64,000 nt of DNA from Chlorokybus atmophyticus. Its lineage: Eukaryota; Streptophyta; Chlorokybophyceae; Chlorokybales; Chlorokybaceae. A model generated the notes under the pieces. It saw only the letters and a program-made list of their open reading frames with translations. It was not told where the DNA came from and made no database searches. The stretch lies in assembly GCA_009103225.1 (NCBI GenBank), contig RHPI01000560.1, positions 272,891 to 336,890 of the forward strand, written 5' to 3'. Shown here in pieces: positions 38,844 through 49,232 of the stretch (position 1 is the first letter of the stretch; each line of letters opens with the position of its first letter). A program made the translations under genes and the position numbers.

Positions 38844-40577
38844 ATGGTCGCCTTGAGCAGGTGGCTTGCGTCCTGCGCGTTTCTGTCACTGCTATTGTTG
38901 GCCGCATGCTCCACGGGCGCTTGGGCCCAGAAGGCGAGCAAGCAACGGCAAGGGGACACCCGGCAAAAGGTATAACGTGCTGGCTGTTGTTGGCTCCTCT
39001 TTTCGTCTCTGAGACGATTGCGGGTTAGATGTACAAACTAGTTGCATGCCAGACTTCGTACTCAGGAAGCCGAATGAGTGTGCTGTCAGGCTTTAACCAG
39101 CTTATACAACACAATGTGTGCTCATCCAGAAGCATGCTTGCCTTCAAAAAGGGGTCAGGCAACAATGCGATGGCAAATGCACAGACATCCTGCCTACAGG
39201 AGCTTTATAATGCTGGAGCGTGCTCTCAAACTACGCTGTCTTGGTGCTGTTGTGTTAGGATTCCAGTCGTCGCTGGTTTGTGTCACACAGACTGTGCGCC
39301 ATGGCACGCTTTCTCCGGTTTGCTCATCACTGTCTGTGCATTGCGAAAACAGCAAGCGCCCGATTGAGGGTTGTTGACGTTTGTGGCACGCATGTTCTTA
39401 TTAATGCGTAACATTGCATGCCTGCAGTGGTGCCAGCTCGTGGCTTGCCACAATCTTGCAACGTATTGTTTTAGACACAGTGACGATGGTGCTGACACAT
39501 GGTCAAGTCGTTGACAATGCTTGGTTAAGTCATGCTGCTCACAATGCGGGCTGTATGGCAGGAGCTCGCAGGGCTGGTAGCTTCTGCATGGGATGGGATT
39601 ATCTCCTTGGATGGCAGCCTGTTTGACAAATACGCACAGGGGAGTGAACCCAGGCCATACACGCTGGTGTTGTTCCTGGACGCTGAGTCTCTTCATAATC
39701 GCCTGCCTCTGCAGAAGTATGAGCAAAATCTATGCACATGCAAGCGCTATGGTTGTGTGTGAACAGTATTAAACGTGTTGTGTGCAGGTTGAAGACTGAG
39801 TTTGCCCTGGCTGCAGCAGCGTACAAGAAAGAGCATGGCGCTACACCTGAAGGCAGAAGGGTTGTTTTTGCTACAATGGAGTTTTCACGTTCGCAGGCGG
39901 CTTTTGGACTGTTGGGTGTCAAGACACTGCCTCATGTTTGCGTGATCCCGCCTTCAGCAAGCAGGGGAGGGGATGGCGTCCTGGCGTTGCCTCCTGAGTA
40001 CACGGCACCGCCACCAAACGACCTCAACTCCTATGCCGAGACCATTGCGCAGTTTGTTGAGGCAAGTACAGGGCTGAAGTTGACTTCGCCCATCGTGAGG
40101 CCACGGCTGTTTGATCAGACTTGGTTCCGGATCACCTTCTTGCTTGGCATTGTCGGTTTCCTCAGTCTAGCGTACAAAATCATTAGTTCTGGTGCGCTCC
40201 AAAGACCTCAGTTGTGGGTGTTGGGAGCACTGGCAGTGTACTACTTCTCTGTCTCAGGGGGCATGTATGGCATCATCCGTGGTGTCCCGCTTGTTGGCGT
40301 TGACCAACAGACCGGCCAGCCAACCTTTTTCTCTAGCCCAGGGCAGGGGCAGCTTGGAGCTGAGGGGTTCATCATTGGCTTCCTCCATTTGTCAGTTGGG
40401 CTTCTTGTCGCCTTCCTCACACATGTTGCTCCCTCCATTGAAAATCCTCGCAAGCAGCGCTCTGTCACTTACATCCTGCTGGCGGCGGCCGCATTGCTCT
40501 TCCTCAAGGATGTCAACCTCTACACATGGAAGACTGGCTATGGGTTGCGAGTGTTCTGGCCTAAGTTTTTGTCATGA
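38844..40577 (+). CDS. OST3: Oligosaccharyltransferase subunit OST3/OST6
   Basis: Three exons: 38844-38969, 39562-39716, 39788-40577; 356 residues. Exon 1 encodes a clear signal peptide (MVALSRWLASCAFLSLLLLA, cleavage near AWA-QK). The lumenal thioredoxin-like domain starts with PRPYTLVLFLDA and continues with FATMEFSRSQAAFGLLGVK. Four membrane helices follow (RITFLLGIVGFLSLAYKI; ALAVYYFSVSGGMYG; GFIIGFLHLSVGLLVAFL; YILLAAAALLFL), as in OST3/MagT1. It helps N-glycosylate proteins in the ER. The redox CxxC of yeast and animal Ost3/MagT1 is absent at the expected place, as I recall for plant homologues. It diverges from the NamZ-like gene across 221 bp. Confidence 0.93.
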
Positions 40578-41437
40578 TGCATGGCTCTGGCGTGGACCTG
40601 GTTAGCTGAATTCAGCAGGCGATAAGGCCATTGCTAATGTTGAGAGTAAGATATCATTGCTGTTGCGTGTGTCGAGTGAAAAGCTGTGGGTTGGTAAGTC
40701 GTCATGTTCTATATCCTTGCTCTCTTCTGGTACAAACTTGTGGCTTGTATGCGGAAATATGCGGTATAGTTGTAGGTGAGCTTGATTTACAATGTCTGAA
40801 CTTTGATACAGACCTAGGACATGCGATGGATACAAACATGGACTGCATGTTGACTGCCATGTAGCGGGGTGGGTAGCATATTGTGTGCGCTAGATAGTAT
40901 AGTACCTGGTGCTGGCATCTAATGACACATGCATATGCTCATGCGCTTGATGAGATATGTGCATGATGCAACGTGTGACCATGCAATACCATGCAGGTGC
41001 ATAGTAGACTAGAGATTGATGTACACTAACCCAACAGACCCCAGCATCAACCAGCTGCAGCAATCCTGCATCTCTTGTACGACACTGGGTGACTTCAGCA
41101 GCATTACCAAGTGATTTCGGATAAGTGAATGCATTGATTCCCATTATTCAATTTGTGGAATGTTCAAAGCCCAGGGGCTGACAAGTTTGCAGCAGGTATT
41201 GCCAGATTTTACCACTTTCACATGTTGAACTGACAGATAGCGAGTCGCACAAGAGACATGGCATTTGAGATCAGGCACAGTGCAGTGTGGGACAGATAGA
41301 TTTCCTAGTCGTATGCATGGAACATGCTGGTGTCCTAGCATAAAGCAGAATGGTGTGAAACAGCTGCAAGGCTACCTGACGGAGCTACGCAACAGTTGCA
41401 TGTATAGATACTTGTAAAGAGTCAGCCAAAGCAGATG
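40578..41437. other. Intergenic region between convergent OST3 and CWC15
   Basis: This is 3' flanking DNA of two convergent genes. Only short shadow frames are present and no repeat or RNA gene is evident. Confidence 0.5.
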
Positions 41438-43069
41438 CTACTTGACATATTTACCCAAAAACTTCCTATGAAAGTCACTCCTGATGGTGTCATTGATAAA
41501 CCGCTTTTGCTGCTTTGGCTCGCCCCTTGTCTGGTTGCGAAACACCACATCATCATCCCACCTGCGCTTCACGTCGAACCCCACAGCCTGCTGCTGCTGC
41601 TTGTTCATCAGGGGGTTGCCCTTCACGATGTCGCGCTCTTTGGCGCTTCGCGCCACCTCCTCTTCTTCAGCAGCCTGCCATTGTCATGTACACACACTTA
41701 AGCCAACAGCTGCTTGACAGCACTGCCATTGCTACAGGCCCAACCATGCAACATGCTCAAGATTGGGAGTTGGTAATCAGGATCTTACCTTCCTGGCTTG
41801 CTCTTCTGCGCGCTCCCTCTTGATGCGGTTCAGCTCCGCTAACAACTCAGCGGTATCATCCTCATCCTCGTCCTCACTGTTTAGCAATGACACAAAGGAG
41901 TTTGAGACGAGACGCAGGTGGTCAATTACAACCCAGGTAGGCAAGTGTTATAAACAATGCTCAGCATATACCTCTCCTCGTCCTCCGATTTGTCTTCCTC
42001 GTCAGTATCATCTGCATCAATGGCCCGTGGGACCAACTTGCTTTCGACATCTCCTTTGGCTGCAAACCGACCAAACCAACTCAACACGCCGAAGGCTTTG
42101 TAGGCATGATAAGTTTGGGTGGTGGTAACCACTGTCAGATTGCAATCACAACTCACCAGGCGGGCCCTCCAATAATCGTACGTCTTTTCTCCTGTCATCT
42201 AACGGAGAAAAGCAAACGACAAGCATTCAGTGTTAATCAGTGCACCAAAAGACCAGCACAGTTGCAAATAGCACAACAACACAGAAAGGTGAAACCCATA
42301 TCACAAATCCGCACCTGCATCGCTGTAGCGCTTCTCCTTGTCCTTAACTGAGAAATGCTTGCGCTCCCGCTCCAGCAGCTCCTCCTTCAGGTCGCGCGCC
42401 TTGACCTCAGCAGACGAGTCCTGACCAGGCTGCCTGCACGATGCGATTACATGCGATGTTGGTGCCAAGTGTCTAAATGATACAAGCAACCAGAACCCGT
42501 GCACGCAATCGGGCCTACAAGAAGTGCGCCAACAAACAATGAGCATGCACATGTCGCAACATGCCATAATTGCCAAGTATGATGCTTCGAGACCGACAAT
42601 GAACCACGTCACATGGACACAAAAACAAAGCAGCTGAGATATTGTGTTTAGTTGCAAAATGCAACAAAACAAGCCGATTGCTCCAGTGCTTGTGTTGAAA
42701 TGGCGCACAGACTTGAGCTCGACTTAAAATGGCGCATGAAAGGAAGCCAGCAGAAACCCTCCGCACGCAGGCTAGTAGTCATATACAATGTAGAGTGTGC
42801 AACTGTGCGACAACTTAATGCCCGAGGCCATCTATATGTATGCTTCTGGCAGCAGCAGCCATATCAACAACGACAGTGACCACGACAATGACCACAACTG
42901 CAGCAACAAAAAGGGAGGATTAGAAGAATGCAGTGTACCTTGTCTTGAGAAGAGTATGAGAAGCCATATCTCTGGAAGAGAATTTCTTGGAAGGGCCAAA
43001 CATCCTGGCACCTCCCTGCTCCTCGCCACCCTTGGCGGGTGCCCATGTTGGACGCGCAGCCGTTGTCAT
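41438..43069 (-). CDS. CWC15: Spliceosome-associated protein CWC15
   Basis: Six exons on the minus strand: 42939-43069, 42315-42433, 42157-42198, 41972-42059, 41789-41876, 41438-41674; 234 residues. The N-terminus MTTAARPTWAPAKGG and SSRDMASHT match the CWC15/AD002 start. The acidic centre (DDTDEEDKSEDEE) leads into AELLAELNRIKRERAEEQAR. The C-terminus VKRRWDDDVVFRNQ and FHRKFLGKYVK is the family signature. CWC15 is a component of the Prp19/Cdc5 complex in active spliceosomes. Length is normal for the family. It diverges from pyruvate kinase. Confidence 0.96.
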
Positions 43070-43144
43070 GTTGTAACACGACCCGCTCTCACGACCCTAC
43101 CTCAAACCAACCCCCTGACTCCGCCTCCGCCTGCACCTCCTTGG

Positions 43145-43604
43145 AAACCCTAATTCAGCCAAGCCAGCAGTCCAACCCCTCTACAAGCGCAAGCGCACCT
43201 GGAAGCGCGACCAGTAGCTACCCGTCGCCGCCCCTCACCACGTCACACTCAAGTGACAATGACAATTCCCTTCCTCCACTACAAACACCACCGCCGCCAC
43301 CGCCGCCGCCGCTGACAACGCTGACAACCAGTCTTGTCGACGTCTGACAATGAACCCGCCCGACGACACAAGCCCAAAGATAACCGTTCTTGTCTATAAG
43401 ATGTCGGTGCAGTTGGAATTAGATATCAGAGGTATTGCAGTGCAATGACCGTCTCTCTATAAGCAAGATTTTGGCTATAATGACAAATGCAACATGCACT
43501 GTGCAACCCCAATGTGTGCACTACAGCGAAGGGCATACGTTTTCCAGAAGTGAAAGGGCACTCTATTAGCATATGCCTCAATCGTAAACCCTAACCCTAA
43601 AACC
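43145..43604. promoter_or_regulatory. Telo-boxes between CWC15 and pyruvate kinase
   Basis: AAACCCTAA at 43145-43153 lies 76 bp upstream of the CWC15 start (minus strand). A double copy, AAACCCTAACCCTAAAACC, at 43586-43604 lies about 62 bp upstream of the pyruvate kinase start. Both positions match promoter or 5' leader telo-boxes of plants. Confidence 0.5.
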
Positions 43605-43666
43605 GGCCAGCTAACCAGCTCGGCGGCGGCGGCGGAGGTGGCGGTGGCGCAGCGCCTTATTCCAGC

Positions 43667-45630
43667 ATGGGGACCATCAGCATGGAGATGGTTGTCAATG
43701 ACACCCACCGCCGGGTGAGTCTTGACGCCTATGGCTGTTGTCTCGTTTGCCGCATTGTGGCTTTCCTCTGCTGCCGTTACGTACTACCTTTCTGACCTGG
43801 CCTGGCCTGACCAGATAAGGCCAGGCCTGACCAGGCTAGGCCAGGCCATACAAGATAGCTCTCTAGGTCAGGTCACAATACGTACACACGTCAATCATCG
43901 CCATGTCTGATTAAATCATTTGCACCCTGCTATTTTCTACTTCTACATGCATGGCATTGTGCCTTGACTGGCTTGGCTTGGCCCGATGTATGCATGTACA
44001 CATACGGACTGAGTGCCTGCATGCATTATGACGCGGACACCCACAGAGGCATACTCCCGTATGCATGCTTGCACATATGTGTGCATGTTGGGGGTGCACC
44101 CGCACACCCGCACACCCGCACACGCACAGTCACACATGCACATGCGCGCAGGTGAACCTGACGAAGATTGTGTGCACGTTGGGGCCGGTGTCGAGATCGG
44201 TAGAGATGCTTGAGAAGCTTCTCCAGGCGGGTATGAGCGTGGCGAGGTTCAACTTCAGCCATGGCAGCCACGAGTACCACCAGGAGACGCTGGACAACTT
44301 GAAGCAGGCGATGAGGAATACAAAGATCATGTGCGCGGTGTTGCTGGATACAAAGGGTCCGGAGATCCGCACAGGCATGCTCGAAGGTGGCAACCCCGTG
44401 CAACTCGTGGCTGGATCCGAGGTGACCCTCACCACGGATTACACCGTCAAAGGCAATGACAAGCTTATCGCATGCTCGTACAAGAAGCTTGCGCAAGATG
44501 TGGCTCCCGGGAAGAAGATCCTCATGGCGGACGGGAGCATCACGCTCTCGGTGTTGTCGACAGACACGTCCGCGGGCACGGCTAAGTGCCGCTGCGAGAA
44601 CACGGCCATGTTGGGCGAGCGCAAGAACATGAACCTACCGGGTGTGGTGGTGGACCTGCCCACCATCACGGACAAGGACAAGGAGGACCTGCTGCAGTGG
44701 GGCCTTCCCAACAGCATCGACTTCATCGCGGCCTCGTTCGTGCGTAAGGGCAGTGACTTGCAGTACATCAGGCAGGTGCTTGGCCCCGCCGGCGCGCAGA
44801 TCCAACTCATCTCCAAGGTTGAAAACCAGGAGGGATTGGTCAACTTTGATGACATCCTGCATCACAGCGATGGCATCATGGTGGCGCGTGGGGACCTCGG
44901 CATGGAGATCCCCACGCAGAAAGTGTTTCTGGCTCAGAAGATGATGATTCATAAGTGCAACTCGGCGGGGAAGCCCGTCATCACGGCAACGCAGATGCTG
45001 GAGTCAATGATCAAGTCTCCCAAACCCACGCGTGCGGAGGCCACGGACGTGGCCAACGCCGTGATCGACGGCACGGACTGCGTGATGCTCTCGGGTGAGA
45101 CCGCTGCTGGTAAGTACCCCATCGAGGCCGTGTCCATCATGAAAAAGATCTGCTGCGAGGCCGAGGCCTCCCTCAACTACTCCAACCTGTTCAAGCACGT
45201 GATGAAGCACGCCCCCATGCCGATGAGTCCCCTGGAGTCCCTCGCGTCCTCCGCCGTGCGCACCGCCATGAAGGTGGGCGCCTCTCTCATCATCGTGCTC
45301 ACTCGCGGCGGGTCCACCGCACGCCTCGTGTCAAAGTATAGGCCCCCCGTGCCCGTCCTTACCGCCGCCGTGCCCATGCTCGTTACTGACAACCTCACAT
45401 GGCGCATCTCCGGCGTGGCTCCGGCACGCCACAGCCTCGTCGTTCGCGGCCTCATCCCTCTCCTCGGCGAGGGCACAGAGAAGGGCACCGACATGGACAC
45501 CACTGAGGCACTCCTCCAGGGCTCCATCGACCACGGCAAGGCCAAGGGTCTCTGTGCTGTTGGCGACAGCGTCGTTGCCCTTCACCGCATTGGCTCCGCC
45601 GCCGTTATCAAGATTGTCGATGTCAAGTAG
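43667..45630 (+). CDS. PK: Pyruvate kinase
   Basis: Two exons: 43667-43714 and 44152-45630; 508 residues. It converts phosphoenolpyruvate and ADP to pyruvate and ATP. Signature segments: TKIVCTLGP, RFNFSHGSH, LLDTKGPEIRTG, ISKVENQEG (catalytic Lys), MVARGDLGMEIP, ATQMLESMIKSPKPTRAE, VMLSGETAAGKYP. There is no transit peptide and the 16-residue first exon is short, so a cytosolic isoform is likely. The body is a single 1479-nt exon with strongly C/G-ending codons, unlike the fragmented, less biased genes around it. That fits high expression or past intron loss through a cDNA. Confidence 0.97.
43785..43855. repeat. Imperfect inverted repeats of CCAGGCC/GGCCTGG in pyruvate kinase intron 1
   Basis: Within intron 1 of pyruvate kinase, words GGCCTGGCC, GGCCAGGCC, CTGACCAG and AGGCTAGGCCAGGCC alternate over about 70 bp and can fold into a GC-rich stem. 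No known element is recognised. Confidence 0.6.
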
Positions 45631-46789
45631 AGGCGCGTTGCCACTTGCAGTGTACATACTACTATCTCTCTTACAGCTGTTGTATTATACGTTGAAAAGT
45701 TCAACGGTAGGACAGTAGACACAACCATTCTTTGCACGATTGCTATTCATGGGGATTGGGAGCCAGAATGTATCAAGGGTCATTGTGTTTTCACATGAAC
45801 TGGAACCATTGCCAGTGCACAGGCGTAGAGATGATCCTACTGCCTTGTGGGGCACGGAGCAGCAGTGGACAGCTGGCATGCATTGGCTCGTGAAGCTGTT
45901 CCAATGCATTGACAACCTCCATTGTTACATGACTACATTTGGCTCATATGTCAATGCCAGCATGGAGGGCAACATCTGCAGCTGACAGCATGAATATATA
46001 TATATATATATATNNNNNNNNNNNNNNNNNNNNNNNNNNNNNNNNNNNNNNNNNNNNNNNNNNNNNNNNNNNNNNNNNNNNNNNNNNNNNNNNNNNNNNN
46101 NNNNNNNNNNNNNNNNNNNNNNNNNNNNNNNNNNNNNNNNNNNNNNNNNNNNNNNNNNNNNNNNNNNNNNNNNNNNNNNNNNNNNNNNNNNNNNNNNNNN
46201 NNNNNNNNNNNNNNNNNNNNNNNNNNNNNNNNNNNNNNNNNNNNNNNNNNNNNNNNNNNNNNNNNNNNNNNNNNNNNNNNNNNNNNNNNNNNNNNNNNNN
46301 NNNNNNNNNNNNNNNNNNNNNNNNNNNNNNNNATATATATATATATATATACCTCATTGCTTCTCAGTGAGCGGTGCTGAAAAGCAGTAGAGCATTTGAC
46401 GTGTACATCAAATGCAGGACATGCATGCGCATGCACAACGTGTAGTCCAGTCAGCACGCAGCAACGGTGTAAGGTGTCGTACAAATGACAATTAGGTGAC
46501 CACCGGGCTACTACTAGCAAGCTAATCTACTGCCTCTACCCCGGTAGACAAGCAGCAGTCAATATGCAATTGGTAATCACCTGCCCACATGGGCATTGGT
46601 TAGTTGTGTGGCCCCGCCTTTTTTTTGTTTGAATATGTGGGGGAACCATGTGAACCAACTATTCACCAATGCATGACATGGTTGCTGGAGGCACATACAT
46701 CACGTGCATATTGTGTACACTGTGACACTATCAACAGAGCAGTCATCACATCATATTGCACTCAACATGATGTTTGCAATACTGTACAA
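45631..46789. other. Intergenic region with assembly gap
   Basis: It lies between the 3' ends of pyruvate kinase (+) and RPT2 (-). A run of 319 N (46014-46332) is flanked on both sides by (AT)n, so the missing DNA is probably a longer AT microsatellite or DNA collapsed around one. A copy of ACCACCGGGCT is at 46499-46509. No gene is recognised. Confidence 0.7.
45993..46351. repeat. (AT)n microsatellite interrupted by gap of 319 N
   Basis: (AT)n runs from about 45993 to 46013 and again from 46333 to 46351, with N at every position between. The repeat probably caused the assembly break. Open frames reported across it are artefacts. Confidence 0.95.
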
Positions 46790-48836
46790 TTACATATACA
46801 GCCCCTCGGGGACGCCTTCCTTCTTCTTGAACATGACCTTCTCGCGGGCTTTCTTGAAGTCAGCATGCGTCACCTGTGCCAAATCTCGATTAGATTTGCC
46901 AGTCGTTCAATCAAGCATTGCACTGCAGGCAATAACATCACGTGCATCAGGTTTTCACACAACAGCACCGAGAGTTCTAAGCAACTGAGCGCTTTTCAAA
47001 GCAATTGACATCTTTCATTGCACTTAATCAGCCTGTAATCATACCTTCATGCGCCGTTCCCGCAGTGCAAGCAGCCCTGCCTCTGTGCATATGGCTTTAA
47101 TGTCTGCCCCACTCAACTCGTCCTTGGCCATGACAAACTCTTCCAGAGTAACGTCATCGCTCAATGTCATGCGACTGCTGTGAATCTGAGAACAGCAATC
47201 AAGTCAATAAACGAAATTGCTAATCGGGACAAAGTGTGGCAGAAGCGTGTAGCATGCTCAGAAGCTTTTGTCCACCAGGCTTTGAAAACGCAGACGGTAC
47301 CAGATTTACAAGCCTACCTGGAAGATTCTCCTCTTAGTCTTGATGTCAGGCAGGGGAAACTCTATTTTCCTGTCAATACGTCCAGGCCGAAGTAGGGCAG
47401 GGTCCAAGCTTTCAATTCTGTTGGTGGCAAGAATAACCTGCACCATCAAACAACCATTTGAGCTACTGTTGTCCGATGTCCCACACATGACACTCTTGGT
47501 CATGGAGCAAGTTCCTAGCACCATGCTCCTCGTACCTTCACATCAGCGCGCGCATCAAAACCGTCCATCTGATTCAGGAGCTCAAGCATAGTTCGCTGGA
47601 TCTCTCGCTCTCCACCAGATTGTGAGTCGTACCTACAAGACAGGCAGTATCAAATCACATCCAGCAGGTGTTGCACTGACAGCTGTCTAACTAGCAACAT
47701 GCAGGTCTAGCACTTACAACATTGACAGCAATGCAGAATGCAAGTTGTACCGTTTGGTGCCGACAGCATCAATCTCATCAATGAAGACAATAGAGGGCGA
47801 CAACTCATCTGCGACACGGAACAACTCGCGCACCAACTTTGGCCCATCTCCAAGGTACTTTTGGATGAGCTCGCTGCCGACAACACGCAGGAAAGTGGCG
47901 GCTGTGCTGTTGGCGACGGCTTTCGCCAGCAGTGTCTTGCCAGTGCCGGGCACGCCATACAATATTACACCCTTCGGTGGCTTAATACCAATATCCTCAT
48001 ACAACTCCGGATGCGTAAGCGGCAACTCAACAGCCTCCTTGATCTCCTGTATCTGCTCCTCCAAACCACCAATGTCTGCGTAGCTCTCCAAAGGTGCCTT
48101 ATCTACCTTCATGACTGACACCATGGGATCCACTTCGTCTTGAAGGATACCCACAACCGACAACACCTTATTGTGCAAGAGAATGGAGCATCCGGGCTCC
48201 AGCTGCTCCTTATCAACAAAAGAGAGAATGTTCACGTAGTACTCTGGCCCTACGGAAGACGACACTATAGCGTGGCTCTCGTCAATCATCTCCTCAAGAC
48301 TGCCCACGCTCATAGGCGTTCCACGCAGATCGTCAACCTTTGACCTGGTATATAGTAATACTGCAATCAGCATGGGACAACTGATGAAAATTGGCAGCCA
48401 CCTCATTACGCATGTGTACACATTGACTGCTGCTGTGTTATTTAGCAGCGCAATTGTGCTATCCTTGCTAACCACAGCATGGAGACGGTTAACCACGGAC
48501 TCACCTGTCTTCCTCATTCTTCTCTTCATGAGGGCGGAGGCGCTCCTGGTTGGCGACAAACTCCTCTTCCATGAGGAGATAGTCCTTGACCCGCTCAAGC
48601 TTGAGCAGACGCAAGCGGCAGCGGGAGGCGGGCGTGACGACGGGCAGGCGGGCGGCAGCTTCGGGACCCTTCTGACGGCGCTGCTTGCGGCCAACTCGGG
48701 TCGGAGGCGCGGCGGGCTCATACTTGCGGGTCTTGTCCTTGCCGCCCTTTTCTCCCTCCCCCTTGCCCGCCTTGTCGCCCCCACCAGCGCCCGAGCCCGG
48801 ACCCTGCCCGGGCAACCCGCTCTGCCCCTGACCCAT
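46790..48836 (-). CDS. RPT2: 26S proteasome regulatory AAA-ATPase subunit RPT2
   Basis: Six exons on the minus strand: 48505-48836, 47751-48344, 47536-47632, 47318-47437, 47045-47185, 46790-46873; 455 residues. The N-terminus MGQGQSG is the conserved N-myristoylation signal of Rpt2. A coiled-coil region ([20 protein letters not shown]) and OB domain precede the AAA domain with Walker A GVPGTGKT, Walker B IVFIDEID and arginine finger region [12 protein letters not shown]. The chain ends in EGLYM, a HbYX tail that opens the 20S gate. The Walker A loop reads GVPGTGKT where most eukaryotes have GPPGTGKT; the essential GK-T is intact. The start at 48836 is chosen for the myristoylation signal; an open frame extends upstream. 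Confidence 0.97.
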
Positions 48837-48973
48837 GGCTGGGAAGCTTCAACCTGTAATCTCTTGTCCTTGACCTCCACGATCCTGACCACAACCTGCA
48901 GCTCCACACCCCTCCCGCCACCTCCGCCGCCACCGCCGATGTCGCCAACAACCACCTCGCCTAGAGGCTAGAA

Positions 48974-48988
48974 TTAGGGTCAGGGTTT
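48974..48988. promoter_or_regulatory. Degenerate telo-box pair upstream of RPT2
   Basis: On the minus strand this reads AAACCCTGACCCTAA, two telomere-like units separated by one changed base. It lies about 140 bp upstream of the RPT2 start and 245 bp upstream of the divergent ADCS start. Confidence 0.4.
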
Positions 48989-49232
48989 GTTAGCAACTTA
49001 TTGACTTCTCACAAGCTCTAGTGCACACAATTCAGTTCTAGGCTTATGTACGACAGTGGATGGTTACAAGCTGAGTTGGACCACTCAGAAGGTGACACTA
49101 ACAGCTGCCCACGTGGCTCTGTGGTGGCGGTGGCGGTGGCGGTGGAGGACGAGGAGGTGGGGGTGGGGGTGGCAGTAGTGTCGGAGGGAAGAGTGTTTGC
49201 TGGTGTATGCAGTGGTTGTTGCTTGGCAGGGC

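Noticed and set aside
38753-38959. A minus-strand frame ending in VVNVPQSH
   Set aside because: It overlaps OST3 exon 1, whose plus-strand frame gives a clear signal peptide and correct splice phase.
38756-39028. Plus-strand 90-residue frame with a hydrophobic end
   Set aside because: It is a different frame of the OST3 exon 1 and intron region; the 38844 frame joins in phase to the conserved OST3 exon.
43586-43604. A true telomere or interstitial telomere array
   Set aside because: Only two units are present, placed just upstream of a start codon, which fits a promoter telo-box better.
45939-46520. Open frames running through the N gap
   Set aside because: They translate unknown bases and (AT)n and are artefacts of the gap.
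48372-48971. A 199-residue open frame on the plus strand
   Set aside because: It is the antisense shadow of RPT2 exon 1; the minus strand gives the conserved protein and the plus frame has low-complexity Leu/Ala/Pro composition.
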